A DNA stretch of 64,000 nucleotides from JAHEYG01 sp040403535 (GCA_040403535.1 JBBAKL010000004.1:46105-110104), one strand, 5' to 3'. Counted from the stretch's first letter, positions 24,642-33,831 are shown. Notes: generated by a model not told the origin, from the sequence alone. Numbers and translations are program-made.

Positions 24642-26054
24642 ATGACAGAACTTTCTTATAACAGCGTATCGTCAATAACCTTAGCAGAATTACAGGAGTT
24701 ATTGGGCGAAGAGGCCGTAACTGTGGATCAGGAACAACTGGAAAAATACGGACAAGACGAAACCGAGGATCTTTGCTATTACCCGGAAGTGGTTGTAAAA
24801 CCTAAAGATGTGGAGCAGGTTTCCGAGCTAATGAAATACTGTAATCATCATCGCTTACCGGTAACTACCCGCGGCGCAGGTACGGGTCTTAGCGGAGGAG
24901 CGCTTCCCATAAAAGGAGGAGTGTTGCTGAGCATGGAAAAATTTAACCGCATCATTGATATTGATACCCGTAATTTGCAGGGTACTGTTGAGCCGGGGGT
25001 GATCAATTATATTTTTCAGGAAGAAGTTAAAAAGCACGGACTGTTTTATCCGCCCGATCCTGCCAGCTGGGGAAGCTGTAGCTTAGGCGGCAACATTGCG
25101 CATAGTAGTGGAGGTCCAAAAGCCGTTAAGTACGGCACCACGCGCGATTACGTTTTGAATTTAGAAGTGGTACTGGCCAATGGTGAGATTATCTGGACAG
25201 GTGCCGACACGCTTAAATATTCAACAGGATACAACTTAACCCATTTGTTCGTGGGTAGCGAAGGTACTTTGGGTGTAGTAACTAAAATTGTTTTTAAGTT
25301 AATTCCTTTACCGAAGCACGATTTGCTGATGCTGGTGCCGTTTTACAGTGCCGAAAAAGCCTGTGAAGCGGTGAGTGCTGTTTTCAGAGCGGGAATAGTG
25401 CCAAGCGCCATGGAATTTATGGAGCGTGATGCTATTGCTTGGAGCATTAAACACGCCGGAGAAGTGAATTTCAGTATAAAGCAAGAGTGGGAAGCTTTGT
25501 TATTGGTGGAAGTGGATGGAAATAATATGGATGTGTTGTATGCCGATTGCGAAGTGATCAGTAATGTGATGCAGCAGCACGAATGCGATGAGATTTTATT
25601 TGCAGATACAGCCGACCAAAAAGCGGCGTTGTGGAAAATACGCCGTAAAGTAGGGGAAGCAGTGAAAAGTAATTCGGTTTACAAAGAAGAAGATACCGTG
25701 GTAAAACGCGCAGAGTTACCAAAATTATTGAAAGGTGTGAAAGATATTGGTAAGAAGTATGGATTTACTTCGGTGTGTTATGGTCATGCCGGTGATGGCA
25801 ATTTGCATGTAAATATCATTAAAGGAAACATGAGCGATAACGATTGGAACATGAAATTACCGAAGGGAATTACCGAAATATTTCAATTGTGTAAAGAGTT
25901 GGGTGGTACCATCAGCGGAGAACACGGTATTGGCTTAGTGCAGAAAAAATACATGCCCATCGTTTTCCCTAAACATCAGTTGGCTTTAATGAAAAACATT
26001 AAAAAGGTGTTTGACCCGCACTTAATATTAAACCCCGGAAAGATTTTTGAATAA
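24642..26054 (+). CDS. FAD-linked 2-hydroxyacid oxidase/dehydrogenase (GlcD/D-lactate dehydrogenase family)
   Basis: A cytosolic or membrane-associated flavoenzyme of 470 aa. The N-terminal PCMH-type FAD-binding domain has TTRGAGTGLSGGALP (about residues 70-85) and PPDPASWGSCSLGGNIAHSSGG. The C-terminal substrate domain has CYGHAGDGNLHVNI and the GEHGIG motif. These fit glycolate oxidase subunit GlcD and D-lactate dehydrogenase. Electrons would pass to a partner or the quinone pool. No GlcE/GlcF or LutA-like partner is adjacent, so the substrate (glycolate, D-lactate or another 2-hydroxyacid) is open. Confidence 0.9.
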   Translation: MTELSYNSVSSITLAELQELLGEEAVTVDQEQLEKYGQDETEDLCYYPEVVVKPKDVEQVSELMKYCNHHRLPVTTRGAGTGLSGGALPIKGGVLLSMEKFNRIIDIDTRNLQGTVEPGVINYIFQEEVKKHGLFYPPDPASWGSCSLGGNIAHSSGGPKAVKYGTTRDYVLNLEVVLANGEIIWTGADTLKYSTGYNLTHLFVGSEGTLGVVTKIVFKLIPLPKHDLLMLVPFYSAEKACEAVSAVFRAGIVPSAMEFMERDAIAWSIKHAGEVNFSIKQEWEALLLVEVDGNNMDVLYADCEVISNVMQQHECDEILFADTADQKAALWKIRRKVGEAVKSNSVYKEEDTVVKRAELPKLLKGVKDIGKKYGFTSVCYGHAGDGNLHVNIIKGNMSDNDWNMKLPKGITEIFQLCKELGGTISGEHGIGLVQKKYMPIVFPKHQLALMKNIKKVFDPHLILNPGKIFE

Positions 26055-26087
26055 AAAAAAAGCCCCGTTATTGCGGGGCTTTTTTTA
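26053..26087. terminator. Bidirectional terminator between convergent genes
   Basis: AGCCCCG (26061-26067) and CGGGGCT (26074-26080) form a perfect stem around a 6-nt loop, with an A run on the left and a T run on the right. It can therefore terminate the GlcD-like gene (plus) and the MauE/DoxX-like gene (minus). Confidence 0.88.
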
Positions 26088-27404
26088 TTTCATATACTTT
26101 TGTTTCACTTCGCTATAGCTTGGGAAATTGTTGTGGTGCCAGTTCATAATCACAGTACCGTCTTTAATTAAAATTAATCCGGGATTACTACGTATCATGG
26201 TTTTTAATACAATCGCATCTACGCTTGCAAAATCGTACATGGCTTGATGCGCGTGTTTGTAATCGTCAATCTCCTTAGCACTCGATGCAGTTAAAGCAGT
26301 AATTTTCTTTCCTTCTTTACCGGCTAAAGTAAAGAAGTCGTTGATTTTTGCATGTAAACTTTCATCGTCTTCGGTTTTCTTTAAATCGTAACACACCAAT
26401 AAAAAGCTGTAATCTTTATTGTTTAAAATTGAATCGGTAACTGGGTTTCCGTTAAGATCATTAACAGTGAAGTCGGTAATTTTAGGAGGATTAACCGCTT
26501 CTTTCGTTAACACGTTGTCGGTTGCTACCCATTTCCAGGTTAAGGTATCTTCCCATGGATAATTTTTTAAATCAAACTCTTTTACTTCCTGCGTTTTTAA
26601 ATTTTGGTATTTAAAGCGTGTTTCATAAACAGGCGGCTCGTAACCTGCACCCGGTTTCATATTGTCTTTAATGTTCATGCCAATGGCGTAAGCTCTGAAG
26701 TCTAACGGCGGTAAATTACGGTAAGCGTAAATAGGGAAGCCGATAGAGGCGATGGCGCCAATAATAAAAATACTTACCTGTAACGACGGGAAAACCAAAT
26801 CGGTTATGTGATCGCGTCCGGCAAACAAGAGGGTAATTAAAATCATGAGGGCAATGTCTTTCCAGAAACTTTCCCATGGTTTCAGTTTGAGGAAGTCGCC
26901 AAAGCATCCGCAATGTGTCACCTTATTGTAACAGGCCGAATAAAATGTTAAGAAAGTAAAGAAAGCAATTTGAGCAAACAATAACCATAAGGTTAAATCG
27001 CGCTTGTAACCTAAGAGTAACATAATACCCAATAACATTTCACTTACTGTAATGATGATGGAAAGCGGTAAGGCAATGTGCGCAAACCATTCGAACATAC
27101 TTAAACCTGTATCTGCTTTAAAAACTTCGAAATACTCTTCTAATTTATAGGAAAAACCAAGTGGGTCGTTGGCTTTGATGAATCCTGAAAAAATAAATAA
27201 ACAGCCAACTAATATACGGGCAATATGCGTTAACCATGGCCATTTGCTAATAACCGGTGTTCCGTTTACCAGTAAAACTAAAATTCCTAAGATTATTGCA
27301 AGGGTGGTTTTACTAAAGCAAGGCGGACAAATAAAGTAGAACAATGCCGCTAATCCGATTGACCAGATAGCACGAAATACGTTAGACGATAAAAATTTTT
27401 TCAT
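26085..27404 (-). CDS. MauE/DoxX-type membrane protein with C-terminal thioredoxin-like domain (BT_3928-like)
   Basis: A 439-aa protein. The N-terminal half has about seven hydrophobic segments. The DoxX-like LFIFSGFIKANDPLGF occurs near residue 75 and the MauE-like cysteine cluster HCGCFGDFLKLKPWESF near 165-180. The C-terminal half (about 245-439) is soluble and looks like a degenerate thioredoxin fold (YSFLLVCYDL ... GLILIKDGTVIMNWHHN) without a CxxC. The arrangement matches a Bacteroidota family I know as BT_3928. A role in envelope redox or quinone-linked disulfide chemistry is inferred from MauE relatives only. Confidence 0.8.
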   Translation of the reverse strand: MKKFLSSNVFRAIWSIGLAALFYFICPPCFSKTTLAIILGILVLLVNGTPVISKWPWLTHIARILVGCLFIFSGFIKANDPLGFSYKLEEYFEVFKADTGLSMFEWFAHIALPLSIIITVSEMLLGIMLLLGYKRDLTLWLLFAQIAFFTFLTFYSACYNKVTHCGCFGDFLKLKPWESFWKDIALMILITLLFAGRDHITDLVFPSLQVSIFIIGAIASIGFPIYAYRNLPPLDFRAYAIGMNIKDNMKPGAGYEPPVYETRFKYQNLKTQEVKEFDLKNYPWEDTLTWKWVATDNVLTKEAVNPPKITDFTVNDLNGNPVTDSILNNKDYSFLLVCYDLKKTEDDESLHAKINDFFTLAGKEGKKITALTASSAKEIDDYKHAHQAMYDFASVDAIVLKTMIRSNPGLILIKDGTVIMNWHHNNFPSYSEVKQKYMK

Positions 27405-27502
27405 ATATCAGGAGTTAAGTCGTTCCTATAGCTAAAATTAGGTGACTTTAACCGAACAAAAAAGTGTTTAGGGTTTTTTAACTAACAAAAACTACTTAAT
27501 AA

Positions 27503-29428
27503 TTACACCCTTATTCCAATGATCAGAATGTCGTCAACCTGTTCCATCTGACCTTTCCAATTTGTAAGGCTGTTTTTTAAGCTTTTGTGTAGTTCATCCA
27601 GAGGCTTTTCGGAGTTTTCAATGATCAGCTTTTCGATGTTTTTGTATTTGTATTTTTTTCCCTGTGCTCCGCCAAACTGATCGGCAAAACCATCCGTGAA
27701 TTGTATGATTAAATCACCTGTTTGCAGTCTAAAACTACTCATACTGAATTCTTTTAATTCGCCATAATGTTTACCAATCGGAAATTTGTCGGCTTTGATA
27801 ATTAAGTTTTGTTTATTTCGGATGATCCATACAGGATTGTTGGCAGCCGCCACCTTTAATGTGTTGCCTTCAATGGAAATAAGTGACAAATCCATTCCGT
27901 CGCTGTTGTTATTAATATTGAATCCTGCAATTACTTTACTGCGTAATTCATTTAGAATTAAATCCGGTCGGTTAAGTTGCTTATTTAAAACAATTTCTTT
28001 TAAATAGCTAATGCCAAGTAAACTCATAAAAGCCCCCGGTACACCGTGTCCGGTGCAATCGGCACAAACAACCATAAATCCTTGTTCCGTTTTTTGAGCC
28101 CAGTAAAAATCACCACTTACAATGTCTTTTGGCTGATACAGCACAAAAAATTCATTCGTATTTTCTTTAAACGTTTTATCGGATGTAAGTAAACTCTGCT
28201 GAATGTTTCTGGCGTAATTTATACTGTCTGTTATTTCCTTGTTCTTTTCGCTGATTACATTGTTTTTATAAGCCAGCTCAAGGGCATTCCGTTTACTTTG
28301 TTTGTAGCTTCTGTAAATAAAAACAGAAGCAATAGAAGCGACCAATAAAGCCAAAAGAGATGATAGTAAAATGATGTTCTTTTTAGAATTTTCACTTTCG
28401 GCGAGCTTTAGGTTTGTTTCTTTTTTTAAGAGTTCCGCATCTTTTTTATCGCTTTCGTATTTTGCCTGAAGTTCCTGGTAATCGGAATTTGTTTCGTTCT
28501 GCCTGATTGAGTCAAGGGCATTAAGGTGAACTTTATAACATAAGTTGGAATTTTTAAAATCGGAGTTAGCTTCATAGGCTTCCGCTAAGGAAGTTAATGA
28601 GTTGAGATAGTTATCCGATATTTTATATTTAAACGCTGTGTCTCTTGCCATTATACCGCGTGTAATTGCTTCCTGATATTTTTTTAGACTTCTGTAAACA
28701 TTACACAAATTATTATTTAATGTGGCGGAGCCTTTGTTATCTTTTAATACTAAAACCAAATCATAGGCTTTGTAGAGATAGTTTAATGACAAATCAAACT
28801 TTTTAAGCTTTTTGTAAGCTAAAGCAATGTTGTTATAGGTTAAAGAAATTAATTTTTTATCGCCGAGTTTAAGCCTTATTTCAAGTGATTTGTTATGGTA
28901 ATAGAGTGAAGAATCTATTAGGTCAGTATTTTTATAAATGGTGCCAAGTAACGTAAAACTTTCGGAAAGATCATAAACGTTAGAACACTTGTTACAGTGA
29001 TGAATGGAATTGTGTAAGTAATTAATGGCCGATTTGTAATTTTTCTGACGGATATTTACTCGGCCAAGGCGATTAAATGCCCTGGAGATACCCGCATGGT
29101 TGTTGCATTTTTCTGCTTCTCTTAATGCTTCCAGGTAATAGCGGATGGATTCATCGGCCGATCTGCTTTCGTAATATTGTCCGATTTTAAAGGGGATGTA
29201 GGAATTATTAAAGCAGTTTTTTTGGAAATTGGTGTTAAGAATTATAAATAAAGAATCACGAGTGGTTTGATTTGTTCTTTTTTTACTGATGGTTTTAAAG
29301 TAAAGTTCAATCTTTACGCTGTCGTTTTCGGCTTTTTTGAGTTTATCTGTTAGGGTGTCAAGATAATTTTGCGAACGCAAAACAAATGACGTTAGAAAAA
29401 GTACAATTAAAAAGCCGTTCCGGGACAT
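27503..29428 (-). CDS. TPR-containing SpoIIE/PP2C-type serine phosphatase, membrane-anchored
   Basis: A 641-aa protein. A signal peptide lies at about 1-20 and about six TPR-type helical repeats at roughly 30-325 (for example YYHNKSLEIRLKLGDKKLIS), predicted to be periplasmic. A transmembrane helix follows at about 352-372, then a coiled-coil (EKNKEITDSINYARNIQQSLL). The cytosolic SpoIIE phosphatase domain from about 425 has GDFYWA, the metal-binding DCTGHGVPGAFMS and FTDGFADQFGG. The layout suggests an envelope signal controlling dephosphorylation of a cytosolic target, such as an anti-sigma antagonist; no such partner is nearby. It overlaps DUF1599 by one base (TAATG). Confidence 0.92.
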   Translation of the reverse strand: MSRNGFLIVLFLTSFVLRSQNYLDTLTDKLKKAENDSVKIELYFKTISKKRTNQTTRDSLFIILNTNFQKNCFNNSYIPFKIGQYYESRSADESIRYYLEALREAEKCNNHAGISRAFNRLGRVNIRQKNYKSAINYLHNSIHHCNKCSNVYDLSESFTLLGTIYKNTDLIDSSLYYHNKSLEIRLKLGDKKLISLTYNNIALAYKKLKKFDLSLNYLYKAYDLVLVLKDNKGSATLNNNLCNVYRSLKKYQEAITRGIMARDTAFKYKISDNYLNSLTSLAEAYEANSDFKNSNLCYKVHLNALDSIRQNETNSDYQELQAKYESDKKDAELLKKETNLKLAESENSKKNIILLSSLLALLVASIASVFIYRSYKQSKRNALELAYKNNVISEKNKEITDSINYARNIQQSLLTSDKTFKENTNEFFVLYQPKDIVSGDFYWAQKTEQGFMVVCADCTGHGVPGAFMSLLGISYLKEIVLNKQLNRPDLILNELRSKVIAGFNINNNSDGMDLSLISIEGNTLKVAAANNPVWIIRNKQNLIIKADKFPIGKHYGELKEFSMSSFRLQTGDLIIQFTDGFADQFGGAQGKKYKYKNIEKLIIENSEKPLDELHKSLKNSLTNWKGQMEQVDDILIIGIRV

Positions 29429-29961
29429 TAACCTAATTTTATCAGGGCAAAAACCGAGTAATTCATCATGTCCATATAATTGGCATCCACCCCTTCTGAA
29501 ATTATCGTTTTCCCTTTGTTATCTTCAATTTGTTTTACGCGGAAGATTTTCATTAAAATCAAATCGGTGAGTGAGCTGATTCGCATATCCCTCCATGCTT
29601 CACCGTAATCGTGATTTTTATCTTCCATTAATTTTTTTGTTTGTGCTACGTACTTATCATACAGTTTTTCTACTTCCTCGTAAGGTAATTCCAGTCGGGA
29701 GTCGTTTTCAAGTTCCATTTGTATTAAAGCAATTACACAGTAATTGATAATACCAATGTATTCGCCTTTAATGTCGTCACCAATTTTTTGAGTACCTTTA
29801 TTTTCGATACTTTTAATGCGTTGGGCTTTAATGAAAATCTGATCGGTTAAAGAAGTTGGACGTAAATTGCGCCAGGCAGTTCCGTAGTCTTTCATCTTCT
29901 TTAAAAAGATATCTTTGCATTGCTTTATCGCCTTATCGTATTGTAAACTTGTATTCTGCAT
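29428..29961 (-). CDS. DUF1599 protein with internal duplication
   Basis: A 177-aa protein from the ATG at the complement of 29959-29961; a GTG three codons earlier is less likely. It is two copies of one domain: DYGTAWRNLRPTSLTDQIF...RIKSIE in the first half and DYGEAWRDMRISSLTDLIL...RVKQIE in the second. This is the DUF1599 family of Bacteroidota, function unknown. It commonly lies beside folP, as here. The stop codon overlaps the start of the SpoIIE phosphatase gene, so translation is coupled. Confidence 0.88.
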   Translation of the reverse strand: MQNTSLQYDKAIKQCKDIFLKKMKDYGTAWRNLRPTSLTDQIFIKAQRIKSIENKGTQKIGDDIKGEYIGIINYCVIALIQMELENDSRLELPYEEVEKLYDKYVAQTKKLMEDKNHDYGEAWRDMRISSLTDLILMKIFRVKQIEDNKGKTIISEGVDANYMDMMNYSVFALIKLG

Positions 29962-29995
29962 AATGAGCACTAAAATTAACGAAAATATACCAAAA

Positions 29996-30820
29996 ATGTA
30001 TCAAATTAAGGGTAAATCCCTGCGCTTGGATAAATGTCATATTATGGCGATTATCAATCTGACACCGGATAGTTTTTATGACGGCGGAAAATACGACTCA
30101 GTAAAGGATGTAATAAGCGATGCGGAAGAAAAAGTTAAGCTGGGAGCTACTATTATAGATTTAGGCGCCGCTTCTTCACGACCTAATTCGGATGAAATAA
30201 GCGCGGAAGAAGAATGGAAACGATTAGAAAAACCATTAAAGCAATTACGGGGGTTGTTCCCAGATGTTTTTATTTCCGTTGATACTTACCGTTCAGATAT
30301 TGCGAAAAAAGCGTATGAAGAAGGAGCAGATATCATTAACGATATTTCCGGTGGAAATTTAGATCAAAACATGTTTGAAACAATAGCTGCTTCCGACGTG
30401 GCTTACGTTATGATGCACATGCAAGGCAATCCAAAAACCATGCAGCTAAATCCTAGCTATGGAGATGTGGTTTATGAAATAAAGACGGAATTTGAGAACA
30501 AAATAACCCGTTTAAATTCATTGGGCTTCAATAAAATCATCACGGATGTTGGCTTTGGTTTTGGAAAAACAACAGAACACAATTATCAGTTGTTAAAACA
30601 ACTCTCTCAATTTGCAGAATTAGGCTATCCAACTCTTGCCGGTTTGTCGCGTAAAAGTTTGATCAATAAAGTAATTGGCAGCAGTCCGGTTACCGCATTA
30701 AATGGCACCACGGTGTTAAATACAATTGCTTTAATGAATGGTGCTACTATTTTACGTGTTCACGATGTGAAAGAAGCGAAAGAAGCTGTTGATTTAGTGA
30801 ATTATTACAGTAAGGTTTAA
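29996..30820 (+). CDS. folP: Dihydropteroate synthase
   Basis: It condenses p-aminobenzoate with dihydropterin pyrophosphate in folate synthesis and is the sulfonamide target. Motifs: IINLTPDSFYDGGKY, IIDLGAASSRP, SVDTYRSD and IINDISGG. I chose ATG 29996 (274 aa) because MYQIKGKSLRLDK aligns with the start of known enzymes; in-frame ATG 29963 and the codon at 29915 give longer N-termini overlapping the divergent DUF1599 gene. The promoter region shared with DUF1599 is only about 34 nt. Confidence 0.95.
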   Translation: MYQIKGKSLRLDKCHIMAIINLTPDSFYDGGKYDSVKDVISDAEEKVKLGATIIDLGAASSRPNSDEISAEEEWKRLEKPLKQLRGLFPDVFISVDTYRSDIAKKAYEEGADIINDISGGNLDQNMFETIAASDVAYVMMHMQGNPKTMQLNPSYGDVVYEIKTEFENKITRLNSLGFNKIITDVGFGFGKTTEHNYQLLKQLSQFAELGYPTLAGLSRKSLINKVIGSSPVTALNGTTVLNTIALMNGATILRVHDVKEAKEAVDLVNYYSKV

Positions 30821-30869
30821 ACCATATCTGAAACCACAAACATTGAATCTTGATCTTGGAACTAGCCAG

Positions 30870-31217
30870 CTAACTTTCCCACCATTTTGCTTTAATCCCG
30901 ATATAAACTCCGGATTCATCCATTTTAACCGGATATGTTTTCACACTCATGGCAAGTCCTGAAGTAGCTCTTCCTGTTTTTAAATCAAACGGATATCGGT
31001 GAAGCGGACAAATAATTTCATTTTTTTCGTTGCAATAACCCGAAGATAAGGATGCACCGTTATGCGGACAGCGGTCGCTAATGGCAAATAAACCTTCATC
31101 AGAACGCACCAGACAAATTTTATTTCCCTTCACAACCATCGATTGTGCCTTGCCGGGTATCATGTTGTTTTGCATTTCTGCTTCCGAGTTAAATATCTTA
31201 ATCCAATGGTGGCTCAT
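30870..31217 (-). CDS. Rieske [2Fe-2S] ferredoxin-like protein
   Basis: A 115-aa small Rieske protein. The two iron-sulfur boxes are CPHNGASLSSG and CPLHRYPFDLKTG (CxH...CxxH), embedded in the typical beta fold, as in ferredoxin subunits of ring-hydroxylating dioxygenases and NirD. I start at MSHHWIKIF (31217). The open frame extends 55 codons further, but that part lies inside the rhomboid gene in another frame and looks like non-coding translation. It overlaps the rhomboid stop by 20 nt, implying coupling. The redox partner is unknown. Confidence 0.88.
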   Translation of the reverse strand: MSHHWIKIFNSEAEMQNNMIPGKAQSMVVKGNKICLVRSDEGLFAISDRCPHNGASLSSGYCNEKNEIICPLHRYPFDLKTGRATSGLAMSVKTYPVKMDESGVYIGIKAKWWES

Positions 31218-31929
31218 TTGGTTGTTTGGGAATAAAATGATAGGTAATTGTTGTTTGTTGAGTGTTTTCTGGATCCGGTTCCTGAATTTCATTTTCCTCG
31301 GCACTTTCAATATCATTATCTTCATCATTTTCCCATTCGTATTCTTTACGCTGTGGACCTTCTTTTCTGTAATTATAGGCAACCATTAAACCTGATATAG
31401 CACCAAATAAATGTGCTTCCCATGATATCTCCTGTTTTAGAGGAAAAATTCCCCACATCATACTGCCATATAAAAACAAAACCAAGGCCGATATCACCAT
31501 TAATTGTTTGTGCTTGCGAAATACCCCACTAAAAAATAAAAACACTGCCGCTGCATAAACTAAACCACTGGCGCCAATGTGATACATTTCACCTTCCGGT
31601 GTGTTTCTGCCACCTACCCACAGCCATATTCCCGACATAAAATACATCCATATGAAGGCCGGCCAGGCAATAGGTTTGTAAAAATAAAAAGTCAGCATGC
31701 CCAGAACTAACATGGGTAAACTATTTGAGGCAAGATGATCTAGATTGGAATGCAAAAATGGCGCGATTAAAATTCCGCTTAATCCTTTTGTGGTTCGTGG
31801 AGCGGTACCGTAAGTTGTTAGGTTTAAGTGGAAGCTGTTATCAATAAAATAAACCAGCCACATGATTGCCACAAATAAAAGCGGATAAATGCCAACCTTT
31901 AGTAATAATTTAAAAATGTAGTTTTTCAT
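31198..31929 (-). CDS. Rhomboid family intramembrane serine protease
   Basis: A 243-aa protein with six transmembrane segments. Catalytic elements are visible: HSNLDHLASN on helix 2, the active-site serine in GASGLVYA (about residue 124), and the histidine in WEAHLFGAISG on helix 6 (about residue 182). The last 50 residues are a very acidic, probably disordered tail (NDEDNDIESAEENE). Substrates cannot be predicted. It is downstream of the GyrI-like lipoprotein region and overlaps the Rieske gene. Confidence 0.92.
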   Translation of the reverse strand: MKNYIFKLLLKVGIYPLLFVAIMWLVYFIDNSFHLNLTTYGTAPRTTKGLSGILIAPFLHSNLDHLASNSLPMLVLGMLTFYFYKPIAWPAFIWMYFMSGIWLWVGGRNTPEGEMYHIGASGLVYAAAVFLFFSGVFRKHKQLMVISALVLFLYGSMMWGIFPLKQEISWEAHLFGAISGLMVAYNYRKEGPQRKEYEWENDEDNDIESAEENEIQEPDPENTQQTTITYHFIPKQPNEPPLD

Positions 31930-31994
31930 CGGAGATGGTAGTATAAAGTTCCGATGGAATTATTGAAAATAAAAATTTAAAATCTTATTTAAGC

Positions 31995-32606
31995 TTATTT
32001 AACAGGAATGTAGATTTTGCTTAACCACTTGTTCGGGTCTTTTTCGGCAGTTGCGTCAGTAATATAAAATTCACGGAACGGTCCGGTAGCTTCCAGTTTG
32101 TTTTGTTCCATGTAGGTTTTTATTTCCGCATAGGCCTCGGCCATTTTATCGTATGGTCCATAATAGTTGTATAAAATAGCACGCGTTGCTTCCAATACAA
32201 CAACACTTGAATTTCTAGGCTGTTTGGAAGGCATTTGGTTGATAGGAATAACACACTCAAAAACAAAATTCTTTGGGTCGCTATTGTAATACAAAGAACC
32301 TGCAGGCATGCCGTTATTGCTTATGTTTAATTCCTGCATGTCACCTTCTATAGCGCTATACGCTTTACCAATTTTAAATCCAATATCCTGTTGAGGCGCC
32401 GAATCTTTAACTGCTAAGGTTAACATTTCCGGTAATTCAATTATTCCCGCTATACCCGGATTGTCATTGTCAGCACTAACGGTTGGCGAAGTGCTATTTG
32501 TTATAAGCGAATCCGATACAGCTGTTTTATTATCATTTGAATCAGAAGTGTTTTTACAACCAAATAAAACAAGAACACTTGTAGTTAATAAGATAATTTT
32601 TTTCAT
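31995..32606 (-). CDS. Lipoprotein with a GyrI-like (effector-binding) domain
   Basis: A 203-aa protein. A lipoprotein signal ends in LVLFGC (Cys about 17), then a Ser/Asn/Asp-rich tether to about residue 50. The mature domain (about 55-203) has the two-fold pattern of GyrI/SOUL-type small-molecule-binding domains: AYSAIEGDM, FVFECVIPI, ATRAILYNYYGPYDKMAEAYAEIKTYMEQNKLE and REFYITDATAEKDPNKWLSKIYIPVK. The YGPYD...AY..I..Y motif and the closing ..D P..W.T.IY.PV are characteristic. Such domains usually sit in cytosolic regulators, so an exported version is unusual. It follows the aminotransferase gene by 3 nt. Confidence 0.82.
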   Translation of the reverse strand: MKKIILLTTSVLVLFGCKNTSDSNDNKTAVSDSLITNSTSPTVSADNDNPGIAGIIELPEMLTLAVKDSAPQQDIGFKIGKAYSAIEGDMQELNISNNGMPAGSLYYNSDPKNFVFECVIPINQMPSKQPRNSSVVVLEATRAILYNYYGPYDKMAEAYAEIKTYMEQNKLEATGPFREFYITDATAEKDPNKWLSKIYIPVK

Positions 32607-32609
32607 GTT

Positions 32610-33809
32610 TTAGTTTGTTTTGCCCGGATAAGCAGCCAATGCTTCACGTAAACAAGTCATGGCATTAGCCAGATCATTAAGATTTAAAACATATGCCAAA
32701 CGAACTTCGTTGTAACCTGCTCCCGGAGTGGAATAAAATCCTGTTGCCGGTGCTAACATTACTGTTTGTTGCTTGTAATTAAAATCTTCAAGCAGCCATT
32801 GACAAAATTTATCAGCGTTATCGATTGGTAAACGGGCAATGCAATAAAATGCACCACTTGGTTTAGGGCAAAATACTCCCGGAATATTATTGATTTCACT
32901 AATTACGAAATCGCGGCGAGCGATGTATTCTTTTTTTACTTCTTCAAAATAAGATGCCGGTGTTTCTAGTGCTGCTTCAGCACCAATTTGTCCGTATGAA
33001 GGCGGACTTAAACGCGCTTGTGCAAATTTTAAAGCGGCATTCATTACATCTTTGTTCTTGCTGATCATTGCGCCAATTCGAGCGCCGCAAGCACTGTAAC
33101 GTTTAGAAATGGAATCCAGTAAAATAACATTATTTTCAATACCGCTTAAATGCATTACCGAAACATATTCTTTCCCATCATAACAAAACTCGCGGTAAAC
33201 TTCGTCACTTAACAGGAAGAGATCATACTTTTTAACCAATTCTTTCAGAGCTTCTAATTCTTCACGGGTGTATAAGTAACCGGTTGGATTACCAGGGTTA
33301 CAAATCATAATTCCTTTTGTTTTCGGCGTGATTAATTTTTCAAATTCCGAAATTGCAGGTAAAGCAAAACCGTTTTCTATGGTACTCTTAATTGGTTTTA
33401 CTGTTACGTTAGCAGCAACTGAAAAACCATTATAATTTGCATAAAAAGGTTCAGGAATAATGATTTCATCGCCCGGATTAAAACACGTCATCATAGCAAT
33501 TGAAATGGCCTCTGAACCACCATTTGTGATAATGATGTCGCTATAGTCGATGTTTATGTTAAAGTTTTTATAATAATTACTTAATTTCTTACGGTAGCTT
33601 TCGTTGCCGGCACTATGACTGTATTCTAATACTTTGATGTCGGCATTTTTAATCGCGTTTAAAAAAGTATCCGGTGTTACAATATCCGGTTGTCCGATAT
33701 TCAAGTGATAAATTTTCACACCTTTCTTTTTTGCTGCTTCTGCATAGGGTACTAATTTTCGGATCGGCGAAGCCGGCATTTCGGTTGCTTTGTTTGAAAT
33801 TGTAGGCAT
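32610..33809 (-). CDS. Class I/II pyridoxal-phosphate aminotransferase (aspartate aminotransferase-like)
   Basis: A 399-aa fold-type I PLP enzyme. It has the N-terminal MPTISNKATEMPASPIRK arm, NIGQPDIVTPD, NPGNPTGYLYTREEL, LSDEVYREF, the PLP lysine in LDSISKRYSACGARIG (about residue 233) and PSGAFYC. This places it in the I-gamma subgroup with broad aspartate/aromatic aminotransferases. The exact amino donor is not predictable. It probably forms an operon with the GyrI-like lipoprotein gene (3-nt spacing). Confidence 0.9.
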   Translation of the reverse strand: MPTISNKATEMPASPIRKLVPYAEAAKKKGVKIYHLNIGQPDIVTPDTFLNAIKNADIKVLEYSHSAGNESYRKKLSNYYKNFNINIDYSDIIITNGGSEAISIAMMTCFNPGDEIIIPEPFYANYNGFSVAANVTVKPIKSTIENGFALPAISEFEKLITPKTKGIMICNPGNPTGYLYTREELEALKELVKKYDLFLLSDEVYREFCYDGKEYVSVMHLSGIENNVILLDSISKRYSACGARIGAMISKNKDVMNAALKFAQARLSPPSYGQIGAEAALETPASYFEEVKKEYIARRDFVISEINNIPGVFCPKPSGAFYCIARLPIDNADKFCQWLLEDFNYKQQTVMLAPATGFYSTPGAGYNEVRLAYVLNLNDLANAMTCLREALAAYPGKTN

Positions 33810-33831
33810 TGAAATTGAAATTAAAAAACAA

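Noticed and set aside
31218..31382. Longer N-terminus for the Rieske protein
   Set aside because: The 55 extra codons lie entirely inside the rhomboid gene in another frame and are rich in Lys, as expected of a shadow of its acidic tail.
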